This document shows positions 26,618-34,748 of a DNA stretch of 64,000 bases, in pieces. The stretch is taken from contig JAWKRP010000002.1 of assembly GCA_041389565.1 (NCBI GenBank), positions 620,001 through 684,000 on the forward strand, given 5' to 3'. This DNA comes from JACKEQ01 sp041389565. Its GTDB lineage: Bacteria; Myxococcota_A; UBA796; GCA-2862545. The position numbers and the translations under genes are program-made. The notes under the pieces were generated by a model. It searched no databases. It was not told where the DNA came from and saw nothing but the letters and a program-made list of their open reading frames with translations. The first letter of the stretch is position 1, and the number at the start of each line of letters is the position of its first letter.

Positions 26618-27109
26618 ATGAAGCGATTGTGTGCCGTGTTCCTCCTGGGAGCGCCGTCGATCGCCTTCGGGCAGGAGCTGTCCGAGGTCGAGGCGGAGAC
26701 CACCGAGATCGAAGCCCGGGTGAACAAGTCGAAGTCCACGCTCGACGAGCTGCGCGCGCGCATGGAGGAGTCGGGCGAGCCGGCACCCCTGAGGTTCGCG
26801 AAGGCCCCCGCGGTGCCGGGCTACCGGGTCGACGAGCTCGTGTACCTGATCGACGGCGTGATGGTCGATCCCGCGAGCGCCACGGTGCGCCCGGGAGAGC
26901 GTGAGATCACGGCCTCGGCGGTGCTGCGCGGAGACGGGTCGGCCTCCGCGTACATGGGCACCTACGCGTTCCGGCTGCAGGCCTCGACGGCCGTGCACGT
27001 GAAGGAGGGCGTGCCGCTCGAAGCCGCGCTCACCGTGTCGGTCGACCCCACGAGCAAGCGCCCGAGCCTCGCGCTCGACGCCCGGCCGGTCAGTCCCGCG
27101 ACACCCTGA
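26618..27109 (+). CDS. Secreted protein with N-terminal coiled coil
   Basis: The 163-residue protein has a signal peptide (about 1-18, ending IAFG|Q). A heptad-like helical stretch rich in Glu and Lys (about 20-50) follows, then a beta-rich domain (about 65-160) with a PGEREITASAVLRG core. No family is recognised. Its end overlaps the convergent carbonic-anhydrase reading frame by 20 bases. Confidence 0.65.
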   Translation: MKRLCAVFLLGAPSIAFGQELSEVEAETTEIEARVNKSKSTLDELRARMEESGEPAPLRFAKAPAVPGYRVDELVYLIDGVMVDPASATVRPGEREITASAVLRGDGSASAYMGTYAFRLQASTAVHVKEGVPLEAALTVSVDPTSKRPSLALDARPVSPATP

Positions 27110-27985
27110 CGCGCCCGCCCGCATCGCGGATCCACGCGCGCACGACCTCCATCTCGACCTCCGTGAGGCCGTGCAGCAGCTCCACGGGGAGGGTGCGGAG
27201 CGCGACGAGGGTGGTCTGGGCATCCCAGCTCGTGATCTGGCGCACGGCGTCCGCGACCTCGGAGGGGCGCGTGCCAACGCCCATGAGCTCCACGCGCCAG
27301 GGCCCGTGGTCGATCCAGCCTTCCTCGAGCGTCGGGGCGGGGGACTGGAGCTCCTCGACCAGGGCTCTTCGTCGGGCGCGTGATCCAGGGGAGCGAAGCG
27401 GTGGTTCGGCGGGTCCCACGCGTTCACGCCACCCGACCCGATGTCGTATACCCATCCGTGGAGCGACACCCGGCCTTCCGCTTCGGCCCGCGCGACGCTC
27501 GGGTGCGTGCGCAGGTGCTCGAGCTGCTGCAGCACGTTCAGGTACACCCCGGCTTCCACGCGGCGCCCCCCTTCGAGGTCGGGCCAGCGTCGCTTCACCT
27601 CTTCGCGCAGGTCGCCGGCGTTCGCGAGCCACTCCGCGATCACGTCTCCGGAGTGGCCTTCGAGCGCGGCGGTGACGGCACCGCAGCCGGAGTGGCCGCA
27701 CACGACGATGTGGTGCACCTCGAGCTTGTCGATGGCGTACGCCACCGTGGCCGCTTCGCCTCCGGCTCCCATGTGCGCGGGCGGCACGAGGTTGCCGGCG
27801 TTCCGGAGCACGAACAGCTTGCCCGGCTCAGTCTGGGTCAGCAGGCTCGGATCGACGCGGCTGTCGGCGCAGCACACGAACAGCACCTCGGGCGACTGGC
27901 CGTGGGCGAGGTGCTCGAACAGATCGCGGTGCGACGGGAAGATGCTGCGCTGGAATCGCTGTACGCCGTCGATCAGGTCACGCAT
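27090..27985 (-). CDS. Beta-carbonic anhydrase with frameshifted L7/L12-like C-terminal domain
   Basis: From ATG 27985 the first 201 residues are a beta-carbonic anhydrase, with zinc and Asp/Arg ligands in CCADSRVD (about 38-45) and the second Cys/His pair in CGHSGCG (about 96-102). It interconverts CO2 and bicarbonate in the cytoplasm. Near 27362-27364 the frame changes. The next frame encodes about 85 residues resembling the ribosomal L7/L12 C-terminal domain (WRVELMGVG, AVRQIT, IRDAGGRVRV) and stops at 27090. Without the shift the anhydrase frame has no nearby stop. One extra C in the CCC run restores a 298-residue fusion. The cause may be a sequencing indel, a mutation or recoding. Confidence 0.75.
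27362..27364 (-). other. Apparent frameshift site in the carbonic-anhydrase gene
   Basis: The CCC run read on the minus strand here is the simplest place for a one-base loss. With four C residues the coding reads EEPLVEELQSPAPTLEEGW and joins the anhydrase to the L7/L12-like domain in frame. The exact site could lie anywhere in about 27350-27385. Confidence 0.6.
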
Positions 27986-28259
27986 CCGGGTCGTCTCCGT
28001 GCGGCACCGCGCGCTCTCCGGCGAGGAGCAGCAGGCGGTTCACGGCGCGGATGCTGCCATAGGTCGTGGTGAGCACGGCTCCGTGGGCGCTCTCCACGAG
28101 GCGGGTCGGTGCGGACAGCGGTGGGATCGCGGAGAGTGCGCCGTACACGGCCTCGTTCGCCCGGCGATGGTGGCGCTCGACGAACCGCGAGCCTTCGTCG
28201 ACCCCCTCGTGGAGGAGGGTGAGCGCGCCGCGCAGGCGCCTCCGGTCATGGGCATCCAT
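27978..28259 (-). CDS. Small basic helical protein in hydrolase-anhydrase operon
   Basis: The 93-residue protein is helical and rich in His and Arg at the N-terminus, with a VERHHRRANEAVY segment near 26-38. It has no membrane helix. Its start overlaps the hydrolase end by 14 bases and its end overlaps the anhydrase start by 8, so translation of all three is coupled. I do not know the family; a partner or regulator of the lipase-like enzyme is plausible but unsupported. Confidence 0.65.
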   Translation of the reverse strand: MDAHDRRRLRGALTLLHEGVDEGSRFVERHHRRANEAVYGALSAIPPLSAPTRLVESAHGAVLTTTYGSIRAVNRLLLLAGERAVPHGDDPDA

Positions 28260-29124
28260 CGGCGAGCCTCTCTGCGATGGCCTCGAGCACTGCGGGGTGC
28301 CGGGCGAGGGACAGGTGATCGAGACCGGGCAGGAGCACCGTCTCCAGGGCGTCGTCCGGACCGGCGCTGTGGCTCTGCACGATGCCGTCCCCCACGAGAC
28401 CGAGCCCCGGGATCACCTCGCCGACGACGTGATGGTGCCGTGCCGACGGGAGCCACGGCACGCTCGCAGCGCTCCCGAGCCCGTACCGCAGGTCCTTCAC
28501 GCCGGAGCTGCGGGAGTCGAGCACCTCGCGGATCACCCGCGTGGCCGTGGTGTCCACGGCACCGAGGAGGCCCGATGCCACGTTCGCGGTGCGCTCGAGC
28601 GGGGCGCCGAGGTGAGGCGAGCCCAGGTAGAACACGTGCCGGACCTTCGCGGCCCAGTCGGCTTCGCGCCCTTCGTGGCATGCGCTGCGGAGCACGAGCC
28701 CGCCCATGCTGTGCCCGATGAGCACGAGGTCGGACAGCGTGGTGGCGTGGAGCGACGCCCAGGTTTCGAGCAGGGCGGCGAGGGCCCGCCCGTTGTCGGA
28801 GATGCGGAGCCCCGTGTTGTAGCGAACGTAGAGGGGACGGTACCCGAGCCGTGCCTCGAGCGCCAAGCCGTAGTCGCCGGTTCCGCGGCTCCTGGGCCAG
28901 GCCCACAGGCCCTCGTTGCAGGCGAGCCCATGGACGAGCACGGCCACACGGCCGGATTCCGGGGGTGGGAGCGCTGCGGGCTCGACGGGACGGTTGTTCG
29001 CGTAGAGGGCGAGCGGCGTGTGGAGCGGGTTGCCGGACGACTCGAGGTGGTCGCCCAGCCAGGCGCTGAGCGCGCTCACGGCGTGGTCGACGAAGCGGGG
29101 GGATGTGGGGTCGTCCGTGGGCAT
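28246..29124 (-). CDS. Alpha/beta hydrolase, lipase/PGAP1-like
   Basis: The 292-residue hydrolase has the oxyanion motif VHGLACNEGLW, the nucleophile elbow GHSMGG and a late His in GLDHLSLARHP. YLGSPHLGAPLE is typical of PGAP1-like and bacterial triacylglycerol lipases. There is no signal peptide, so a cytoplasmic esterase or thioesterase is likely. ATG at 29124 has GGAG eight bases upstream; GTG at 29145 would add seven residues. It is first in an operon with the 93-residue protein and the carbonic anhydrase. Confidence 0.8.
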   Translation of the reverse strand: MPTDDPTSPRFVDHAVSALSAWLGDHLESSGNPLHTPLALYANNRPVEPAALPPPESGRVAVLVHGLACNEGLWAWPRSRGTGDYGLALEARLGYRPLYVRYNTGLRISDNGRALAALLETWASLHATTLSDLVLIGHSMGGLVLRSACHEGREADWAAKVRHVFYLGSPHLGAPLERTANVASGLLGAVDTTATRVIREVLDSRSSGVKDLRYGLGSAASVPWLPSARHHHVVGEVIPGLGLVGDGIVQSHSAGPDDALETVLLPGLDHLSLARHPAVLEAIAERLADGCP

Positions 29125-29159
29125 GAGGGCTCCGTCCTCTTCCACCTAAGCGCTGGCCG

Positions 29160-29171
29160 GACACGCGTGTC
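29160..29171. promoter_or_regulatory. Perfect palindrome GACACGCGTGTC
   Basis: A 12-base perfect palindrome lies 36 bases before the hydrolase start, in the longest spacer of the window (29125-29359). Its position suits an operator of the hydrolase-anhydrase operon. The rest of the spacer holds a G-rich tract near 29280-29305 and no gene that I can see. Confidence 0.4.
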
Positions 29172-29359
29172 ACGGGAGTGTCCGGGCGCAGGGGCACACG
29201 GGCGCTGCGAGGGGCGTGCCAGGAAATCGTCGAACACGAAGGTCGCCGATCCGCGGCGGTGGTCCTCTGTTCCGGGCCGAGGTGTGGGGTGGGGTGTAGG
29301 AGGCGGGACGAGCGGCTCACCCACCGACGTGGCATGTTGCCCCAACAGAGGAGGACGCA

Positions 29360-30601
29360 ATGCGTACCATGAGCCTGATCTTCGCGATCGTTCTGGGCGG
29401 TTGTACTGCCGGAAAGGACGAGACCGACACCGACACCGACACCGAGACCGACACCGACACCGACACCGACGCGGATGCCGACACGGACACCGACGCCGAT
29501 ACGGATGCCGACGCCGACACCGATGCTGACGCCGACACCGACGCCGACGCCGACACGGATGCCGACGCCGACACGGATGCCGACACGGACGCGGACACCG
29601 ACACCGACACCGACACGGATGCCGATACCGACGCCGACACGGATGCGGACACCGACGCCGACACGGATGCCGACACCGACGCCGACACGGATGCGGACAC
29701 CGACGCCGACACGGATGCGGACACCGACGCCGACACCGACACCGACACCGGCGCGCCCGACACGGGTCGGGGCGACACCGGCGGCGGCGTGACGCTGCCG
29801 CAGGCGGTAGCGATCCCCGATCCGGGGACGTCGCTGACGATCACGGGTTCGCTCGACGTGACGGATCCCCTGTGGGACCGCCTCTTCTCGAGCTGCTCGC
29901 CCAGCGGTGGTGCGGCCGACCACCACTACGACCTCGTCGTGCTCGAGAACACCACGAACGCCGTCCAGGCGGTCGACTTCCTCGTCACCTGGACGGGCGT
30001 CGACGGCTTCCTGCACGTGTTCGACGCCACGTTCGACGGCACCGACATGGGCTGCATCACGGGCAACGACGACTTCAACTTCGACGCCGACTTCAGCGGA
30101 ATCACCGGCTCCATGGATCCGGGCGAGGTCGTGGTGCTCGTGCTCTCCACGTTCGATCCCGGCGAGACGGGTGCGTGGTCGCTCGAGGTCACGACCGCGG
30201 CCCCGCTGCCGCCCCTGGGCGGCGCCGAGCCGAACGACGACTCCGCCACGGCGACCGCCCTCACCATCGGCACCGCGATCGACACCGAGATTGCGACCGC
30301 AGGTGACGTCGACTGGTTCAGCTTCACCGTGGTCACCGACGGCGACTACGACATCGAGACCCGCCCGATTGGCATCTACGACACCGTCGACACCCGGATC
30401 TGGGTCTGTGACACCACCGACCCGACCAACTGCACCTACGTTGCGGGCAACCTCGCCTCGGACGACGACGACGGCGTGCTGAACTACAGCTTCCTCACCG
30501 TGAACCTCACGGCGGGGTCGTACTTCGTGGCGGTCGAAGCTCCGTTCTCGGACAACATCGGGTACTACAACATCGACGTGGTCCCCACGCCGACCCCGTG
30601 A
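29360..30601 (+). CDS. Asp-Thr repeat lipoprotein with PPC-like domains
   Basis: The 413-residue protein has a lipoprotein signal ending VLGGC (Cys15), then about 110 residues of DT/DA repeats and a short Thr/Gly linker. Two beta-sandwich regions follow. The second begins GGAEPNDDSATATAL with the DVDWFSF core, the prepeptidase C-terminal pattern also seen in the protein at 1-2382. No catalytic residues are visible. GGAGG stands eight bases before the ATG. It is followed by two hairpins and is probably a single-gene unit. Confidence 0.8.
   Translation: MRTMSLIFAIVLGGCTAGKDETDTDTDTETDTDTDTDADADTDTDADTDADADTDADADTDADADTDADADTDADTDADTDTDTDTDADTDADTDADTDADTDADTDADTDADTDADTDADTDADTDTDTGAPDTGRGDTGGGVTLPQAVAIPDPGTSLTITGSLDVTDPLWDRLFSSCSPSGGAADHHYDLVVLENTTNAVQAVDFLVTWTGVDGFLHVFDATFDGTDMGCITGNDDFNFDADFSGITGSMDPGEVVVLVLSTFDPGETGAWSLEVTTAAPLPPLGGAEPNDDSATATALTIGTAIDTEIATAGDVDWFSFTVVTDGDYDIETRPIGIYDTVDTRIWVCDTTDPTNCTYVAGNLASDDDDGVLNYSFLTVNLTAGSYFVAVEAPFSDNIGYYNIDVVPTPTP
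29417..29749 (+). repeat. Asp-Thr/Asp-Ala coding hexamer repeat
   Basis: GAC-ACC, GAC-GCC and GAT-GCC hexamers encode the linker of the lipoprotein at 29360. Longer near-identical blocks (ACGGATGCCGACACCGACGC-like) suggest slippage or unequal exchange in its history. Confidence 0.9.
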
Positions 30602-30614
30602 TCGACTGATCCGA

Positions 30615-30632
30615 CGGGCCCTTCGGGGCTCG
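30615..30632 (+). terminator. UUCG-tetraloop terminator hairpin
   Basis: CGGGCCC-TTCG-GGGCTCG forms a seven-base-pair stem (one GU) closed by the very stable C(UUCG)G loop, 13 bases after the stop at 30601. No U-tract follows. Confidence 0.6.
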
Positions 30633-30642
30633 ACCTCGAGGG

Positions 30643-30672
30643 CGGGCACCGTGGCGCGAGCTGCGGTGCCCG
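30643..30672 (+). terminator. Second terminator hairpin
   Basis: CGGGCACCG (30643-30651) pairs perfectly with CGGTGCCCG (30664-30672) around a 12-base loop, directly after the UUCG hairpin. A third stem, CCGCGACC/GGTCGCGG, follows at 30689-30709, just before a TACACT hexamer. Confidence 0.5.
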
Positions 30673-30711
30673 TTCCTGCTCAGGACCTCCGCGACCCACC
30701 CGGTCGCGGTG

Positions 30712-30717
30712 TACACT
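30712..30717 (+). promoter_or_regulatory. Candidate -10 TACACT
   Basis: TACACT lies 47 bases before the GTG at 30765, immediately after the CCGCGACC/GGTCGCGG stem. It could drive the membrane protein and perhaps the AIM24 genes beyond. Confidence 0.3.
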
Positions 30718-30764
30718 GAGGGCACGGGCCGTCGGCGCCGCACCGTGGGTCCGGTGGGGGAATC

Positions 30765-31325
30765 GTGCGGATCGAGCAGGATGCAGTCGGGCTGTCGGTG
30801 TTCCTGACCGCCCTCCCGGATGCCCGGGTGGCGCTGGTGTGGGCGCTCGTGGGGCTCGCGGCCCTCGTTCCCGGCATGGGGTTCACGATGCTGGGCTGGC
30901 CACTCGTCGGGCCCGCGCTCGTGTTCGTGGGGCTCGGCTGGTTCCTGACGGCGCACTGGCTCACCGTGTTCACGCGGGAGGTGCCGTGCGACCACCTCCG
31001 CATCGACCACCTCGGAGTGCGCGCGAACCTCACGCGGCTCGGTCCCGACGCGGAGGTCGAAGAGGTCGAGCGGGGCGTACGCATCCACGACGACCGCACC
31101 TACGTGCTCACCGTGCCCGACCCCGAGGAGCGCGTTCGGCTCGTCGCGCTCATCCGTACGGGGCTCGTCGGGTCGAAGGGTCGCTGGGAGGCCGGCCAGG
31201 GCGTTCCGGGCGAGCTCCGCGCGCTCCTCCCCATGGCGCCGGGCGAAGCGCGTCCGCTCGGCGAGCTCCACGCCGTCGCGGCCCCACCCGGGGTGCGCAG
31301 GGCGCGGGTGTCCGCGACCGGCTGA
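30765..31325 (+). CDS. Membrane protein with PH-like C-terminal region
   Basis: The 186-residue protein has two helices (about 25-45 and 47-65), followed by a soluble beta-rich part (about 70-130) whose CDHLRIDHLGVRANL and EVEEVERGV strands recall bacterial PH-like membrane proteins; this likeness is weak. The start is GTG at 30765 after a GGGGG stretch. It precedes the AIM24 cluster by 115 bases. Confidence 0.6.
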   Translation: MRIEQDAVGLSVFLTALPDARVALVWALVGLAALVPGMGFTMLGWPLVGPALVFVGLGWFLTAHWLTVFTREVPCDHLRIDHLGVRANLTRLGPDAEVEEVERGVRIHDDRTYVLTVPDPEERVRLVALIRTGLVGSKGRWEAGQGVPGELRALLPMAPGEARPLGELHAVAAPPGVRRARVSATG

Positions 31326-31364
31326 CCTCGCGTTCCGTGCCTGGTGAATGCCGGCCGCATGGCC

Positions 31365-31408
31365 TATCCTCCGCGCCGGCACCCGTGGGGTGTCGTCCGG
31401 GGCCCCGG
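31365..31408 (+). promoter_or_regulatory. Candidate -10 TATCCT and leader palindrome before AIM24 genes
   Basis: TATCCT (31365-31370) is followed by the perfect palindrome CCGGGGCCCCGG (31397-31408), which would lie in the 5' leader of the AIM24 operon 32 bases before the ATG at 31441. Confidence 0.35.
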
Positions 31409-31440
31409 CTCCGCGAGCTCTCTGTCCGAGCAGGGGTCCG

Positions 31441-32139
31441 ATGCAGATCGAGATCGAGTCCGCGCCGTCCTACGGGATGGCGATCGTCCGGCTGGATGCC
31501 GGCGAGCGAATCACGGCCGAGTCCGGGTCGATGGTCGCGATGAGCAAGGGCCTCACGGTCGACACGACGTTCAACGGCACCGGGTCGGGCGGGTTCATGG
31601 ACTGGATCCAGGCCGCCATCACGGGGCTCGTGCGGCGGTTCCTCGCGGGCGAGACGCTGTTCGTGAACCACTTCACCGCGCAGTCCGACGGCGAGCAGGT
31701 GATGTTGTCTCCGGCGCTCGTCGGCGACGTCGCGCACATCCAGCTCGACGGCACGAACCCCATCACCGTGCAGTCCTCGAGCTACCTCGCGAGCAGCCGC
31801 GACGTGTCGATCGACCTCGTGTGGGGCGGCTTCTCGATGCTGTTCAGCGGAGAAGGCGCCTTCTTCCTGAAGTGCAAGGGCAAGGGCGACCTGCTGATCA
31901 ACGCGTACGGGGCGATCGAGAAGGTCGAGATCGACGGCGCCTACCGCGTCGACGGCGGCCATGTCGTCGCGTTCGACGGCGACCTCACCTACGCGGTGCG
32001 CCGCGCGGGCGGCCTCAAGTCCACCCTGTTCTCCGGAGAGGGCATCGTCCTCGAGTTCAAGGGCAAGGGAACCGTCTGGATGCAGACGCGGAACCTGTCC
32101 TCGCTCATCTCCTGGATCTCCCCCTTCCTCCCGGGCTGA
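31441..32139 (+). CDS. AIM24 family protein 1
   Basis: The 232-residue protein is an AIM24-type beta-rich protein (TIGR00266-like): AESGSMVAMS near 27-36, repeated SGEG/GKG turns, and the closing FDGDLTYAVR and WMQTRNL. Bacterial functions are unknown; the yeast namesake is a mitochondrial inner-membrane organiser. It has an insertion with GFMDWIQAAITG (about 50-61) not found in the two paralogues that follow. It is first of three tandem copies three to four bases apart. Confidence 0.85.
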   Translation: MQIEIESAPSYGMAIVRLDAGERITAESGSMVAMSKGLTVDTTFNGTGSGGFMDWIQAAITGLVRRFLAGETLFVNHFTAQSDGEQVMLSPALVGDVAHIQLDGTNPITVQSSSYLASSRDVSIDLVWGGFSMLFSGEGAFFLKCKGKGDLLINAYGAIEKVEIDGAYRVDGGHVVAFDGDLTYAVRRAGGLKSTLFSGEGIVLEFKGKGTVWMQTRNLSSLISWISPFLPG

Positions 32140-32142
32140 ATC

Positions 32143-32838
32143 ATGCGCGTCGAAGTCCAGTACCGCCCCGCCTATGCGCTCGCGATCGCGCACCTCGATC
32201 CCGGCGAGACCATCCTCGCCGAGGGCGGTGCGATGGTGTCCATGAGCTCCAACGTCACCATGGAGACCTCCGCCGGCGGCAAGGACGATGGGTTCATCGG
32301 GGGCCTGTTCAAGGGCCTGAAGCGGATGGTGGCCGGCGAGTCGTTCTTTCAGAACCGGTTCACGGCGACGGGATCCGAGGGGCACGTCACGCTCGCGCCC
32401 GGTCCGCAGGGCGACATCGTCACCTACGACCTCGCGGAGGAGCTCGACCTCTACCTCCAGTCGTCCGCGTTCCTGTGCTCCGACGACGCCATCACCACCA
32501 CCGCGAAGTGGGGCGGTGCGAAGACCTTCTTCGGCGGCGAAGGGCTGGTGATGCTCAAGGCCACCGGGGCCGGGCCCATCGCGTTCAACTCGTTCGGCGG
32601 CGTGCGCGTGATCGAGGTCGACGGCGAGTTCACCGTCGACACGGGGCACATCGTGGCGTTCGAGAGCACCCTCGACTTCACGGTGCGGCGGTTCGGAGGC
32701 GGCTGGAAGGCGTTCATCTTCGGCGGCGAGGGGCTCGTGTGCCGCTTCACCGGCAAGGGCCGCCTGTGGATCCAGACCCGCAACCTCAACGAATTCGGAA
32801 CGCTGGTGGGGCAGAAGCTCCCGCCGGTGACGAGGTGA
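32143..32838 (+). CDS. AIM24 family protein 2
   Basis: The 231-residue protein is the middle of three tandem AIM24 paralogues. It keeps EGGAMVSMS near 26-34, the FGGEGLVML and FGGEGLVCRF turns and WIQTRNLNE at the end. The three-base gap from the first copy makes coupled translation likely. The product could assemble with its neighbours into a hetero-oligomer; that is inference. Confidence 0.85.
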   Translation: MRVEVQYRPAYALAIAHLDPGETILAEGGAMVSMSSNVTMETSAGGKDDGFIGGLFKGLKRMVAGESFFQNRFTATGSEGHVTLAPGPQGDIVTYDLAEELDLYLQSSAFLCSDDAITTTAKWGGAKTFFGGEGLVMLKATGAGPIAFNSFGGVRVIEVDGEFTVDTGHIVAFESTLDFTVRRFGGGWKAFIFGGEGLVCRFTGKGRLWIQTRNLNEFGTLVGQKLPPVTR

Positions 32839-32842
32839 CGCC

Positions 32843-33517
32843 ATGAGGCACGAGATCCGCAACAAGCCCGACTACGCCTCGCTGGTCGCGTTCCTCGACG
32901 AGGGGGATGCGATCGTCACCGAGGCCGGCGCCATGATGGCGATGCACCCGGGCCTGAAGATGGAGACGAACATGAAGGGCGGCCTGTTCGCGGCCGCCAA
33001 GCGCGCCCTGGGCGGGGAGTCCGTGTTCCTGAACACGTACACCGGCACCGGGGCCGAGCAGCGCATCGACATCGCGCCGTCTTCGCCGGGCGACCTGATC
33101 CACATCGCGCTCGACGGCTCGCGTGCGATGACCGTGCAGAAGGGGTCGTTCTGCGCGTGCACGCCGGGAGTCACGGTCGACAGCAAGTGGGCCGGCGCGA
33201 AGGGGTTCTTCGGCGGCGAGAGCCTCATCATGCTGAAGTGCTCGGGCTCGGGCGACCTGTGGTTGTCGAGCTACGGCGCCATCCACGCCGTCGACGTCGA
33301 GGGGTCGTACGTCGTCGACACCGGGCACATCGTGGCGTTCGACGACGGCCTCACCTACAACGTGACGAAGACGGGTGGGATGAAGAGCCTGTTCCTGTCT
33401 GGCGAGGGGCTGGTGTGCCGGTTCACGGGCTCGGGTCGGGTGTGGATCCAGACCCGGAACGCGCCCGCCCTCGCGTCGTTCCTGCATCCGTTCCGCCGCG
33501 TGCAGAAGCGTGACTGA
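32843..33517 (+). CDS. AIM24 family protein 3
   Basis: The 224-residue protein is the last of the AIM24 trio, with EAGAMMAMHPG, FGGESLIML, SGEGLVCRF and WIQTRNAPA. It is closer to copy 2 than to copy 1 in the central region. The next gene starts inside its last codons. Confidence 0.85.
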   Translation: MRHEIRNKPDYASLVAFLDEGDAIVTEAGAMMAMHPGLKMETNMKGGLFAAAKRALGGESVFLNTYTGTGAEQRIDIAPSSPGDLIHIALDGSRAMTVQKGSFCACTPGVTVDSKWAGAKGFFGGESLIMLKCSGSGDLWLSSYGAIHAVDVEGSYVVDTGHIVAFDDGLTYNVTKTGGMKSLFLSGEGLVCRFTGSGRVWIQTRNAPALASFLHPFRRVQKRD

Positions 33518-34226
33518 CGCCGTCTCGTGCCCCGGATGCGGAGCGTCCGTGCCCTCGGAGCTCGTGAGCGCCGAGCTCGGGATGGCCCAGTGTCCGTCGT
33601 GCGAGCAGGTGTTCGAGGTCGCGGCAGCCCCGCCAGCTCCGGTGCCTGCGCTGCCTCCGGTCGCTCGCGAGCCGAAGGCCGCTCCGCCCGAGCTGCCGCT
33701 CGCGCCCTCGGGCGTGTCGCTGGCGCGGACCGCCGACAGCCTCGTCATCACCTACACGTGGTCGAGGCTCGGCGGTGTCGGGCTCCTGCTGTTCTCGGGC
33801 ATCTGGTGGACGTTCCTCGCGTTCTGGCTCACGGGCGTGCTCGCGTCCGGGGCGTGGATGATGGGGCTGTTCGCGATCTTCCACGTCGGCGCGGGCGTGT
33901 TCATGGCCTACTCCGGCGTCGCGAGCCTGCTGAACACCACCACGGTGGTCGTGCATCGGGGGCGCCTCGAGGTCGAGATCGGTCCGGTGCCGTGGCCGGG
34001 CGCGCACGACATCCCGGTGGCCGACCTCTCCCAGCTGTACGTGCAGCAGGTCCGCAAGCGGAACAAGAACGGCGAGACCATCACGTACGACCTGCACGCG
34101 GTCTCGCGCGGTGAAGACTTCGTGCTCGTGAAGGGCTTCACCGGGCACCAGCCCGCGAAGTTCATCGAGCGCGTGATCGAGCAGCACCTCGGCATCGTCG
34201 ACCGCGCCATGCCCGGAGAGCACTGA
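33510..34226 (+). CDS. Zinc-ribbon membrane protein linked to AIM24 genes
   Basis: The 238-residue protein starts with a zinc ribbon (CPGCG near 7-11 and CPSCE near 28-32). A Pro/Ala linker and two helices (about 88-112 and 116-138) follow, then a beta-rich cytoplasmic domain. GTG at 33510 overlaps AIM24-3 by eight bases, so it belongs to that operon. It may anchor AIM24 proteins to the membrane; no evidence beyond position. Confidence 0.7.
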   Translation: MTDAVSCPGCGASVPSELVSAELGMAQCPSCEQVFEVAAAPPAPVPALPPVAREPKAAPPELPLAPSGVSLARTADSLVITYTWSRLGGVGLLLFSGIWWTFLAFWLTGVLASGAWMMGLFAIFHVGAGVFMAYSGVASLLNTTTVVVHRGRLEVEIGPVPWPGAHDIPVADLSQLYVQQVRKRNKNGETITYDLHAVSRGEDFVLVKGFTGHQPAKFIERVIEQHLGIVDRAMPGEH

Positions 34227-34298
34227 GACCCGGCGGAATCTCCGGGATGGATGTCCGGTTCGAGGGGGCCCACGCGTCTGGGGATCGGGAGTGACGAC

Positions 34299-34748
34299 GT
34301 GCAGGACCTCGAACACCACTACCGCCGGCTGTTCCCGATCGTCCGGGCCAAGTGCCTGCGCCTGCTGGGGAGCGAAGCGGAAGCCGAAGAGGTCGCCCAG
34401 GAGACCTTCATCCGGCTCTGGAAGGCCGGCCAGAGCACGAGCCCCCCACGCGAGCTGCTCGCCTGGGCCCACACGGCGGCGACGCGTCTCTCCATCGACC
34501 TGCTGAGAAAACGCCGGCTGCGCCGGACCATTCCGCTCGACGACACCGCGATCGCCCACCAGTCGCACCTCCGCCTCATGCTGGCGGAGCTCGCGCGCGG
34601 CGTTCCGGACGACCAGCTCACGGCGGTCCTGCTGCACCGGGTCGACGGGGTTCCCCAGGACGAGATCGCTCGCTCCCTCGGGTGCACGGCGCGCACGGTC
34701 CGCCGCTGGATCCAGGACTTCGAAGCCCACCATGTGGAGGCGTCATGA
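34299..34748 (+). CDS. ECF-type RNA polymerase sigma factor
   Basis: The 149-residue protein has sigma region 2 (LRLLGSEAEAEEVAQETFIRLW) split here as LGSEAEAEEVAQETF near 26-40, and region 4 with the helix-turn-helix DEIARSLGCTARTVRRWI near 124-141. GTG at 34299 has GGGAG seven bases upstream; an ATG at 34251 is possible. Its stop overlaps the start of the membrane propeller gene (ATGA), the usual arrangement for an ECF factor and its anti-sigma factor. Confidence 0.85.
   Translation: MQDLEHHYRRLFPIVRAKCLRLLGSEAEAEEVAQETFIRLWKAGQSTSPPRELLAWAHTAATRLSIDLLRKRRLRRTIPLDDTAIAHQSHLRLMLAELARGVPDDQLTAVLLHRVDGVPQDEIARSLGCTARTVRRWIQDFEAHHVEAS

Noticed and set aside
29280..29305. G-rich tract as a G-quadruplex
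   Set aside because: Only three runs of three or more G are present, so a stable four-run quadruplex is not supported.
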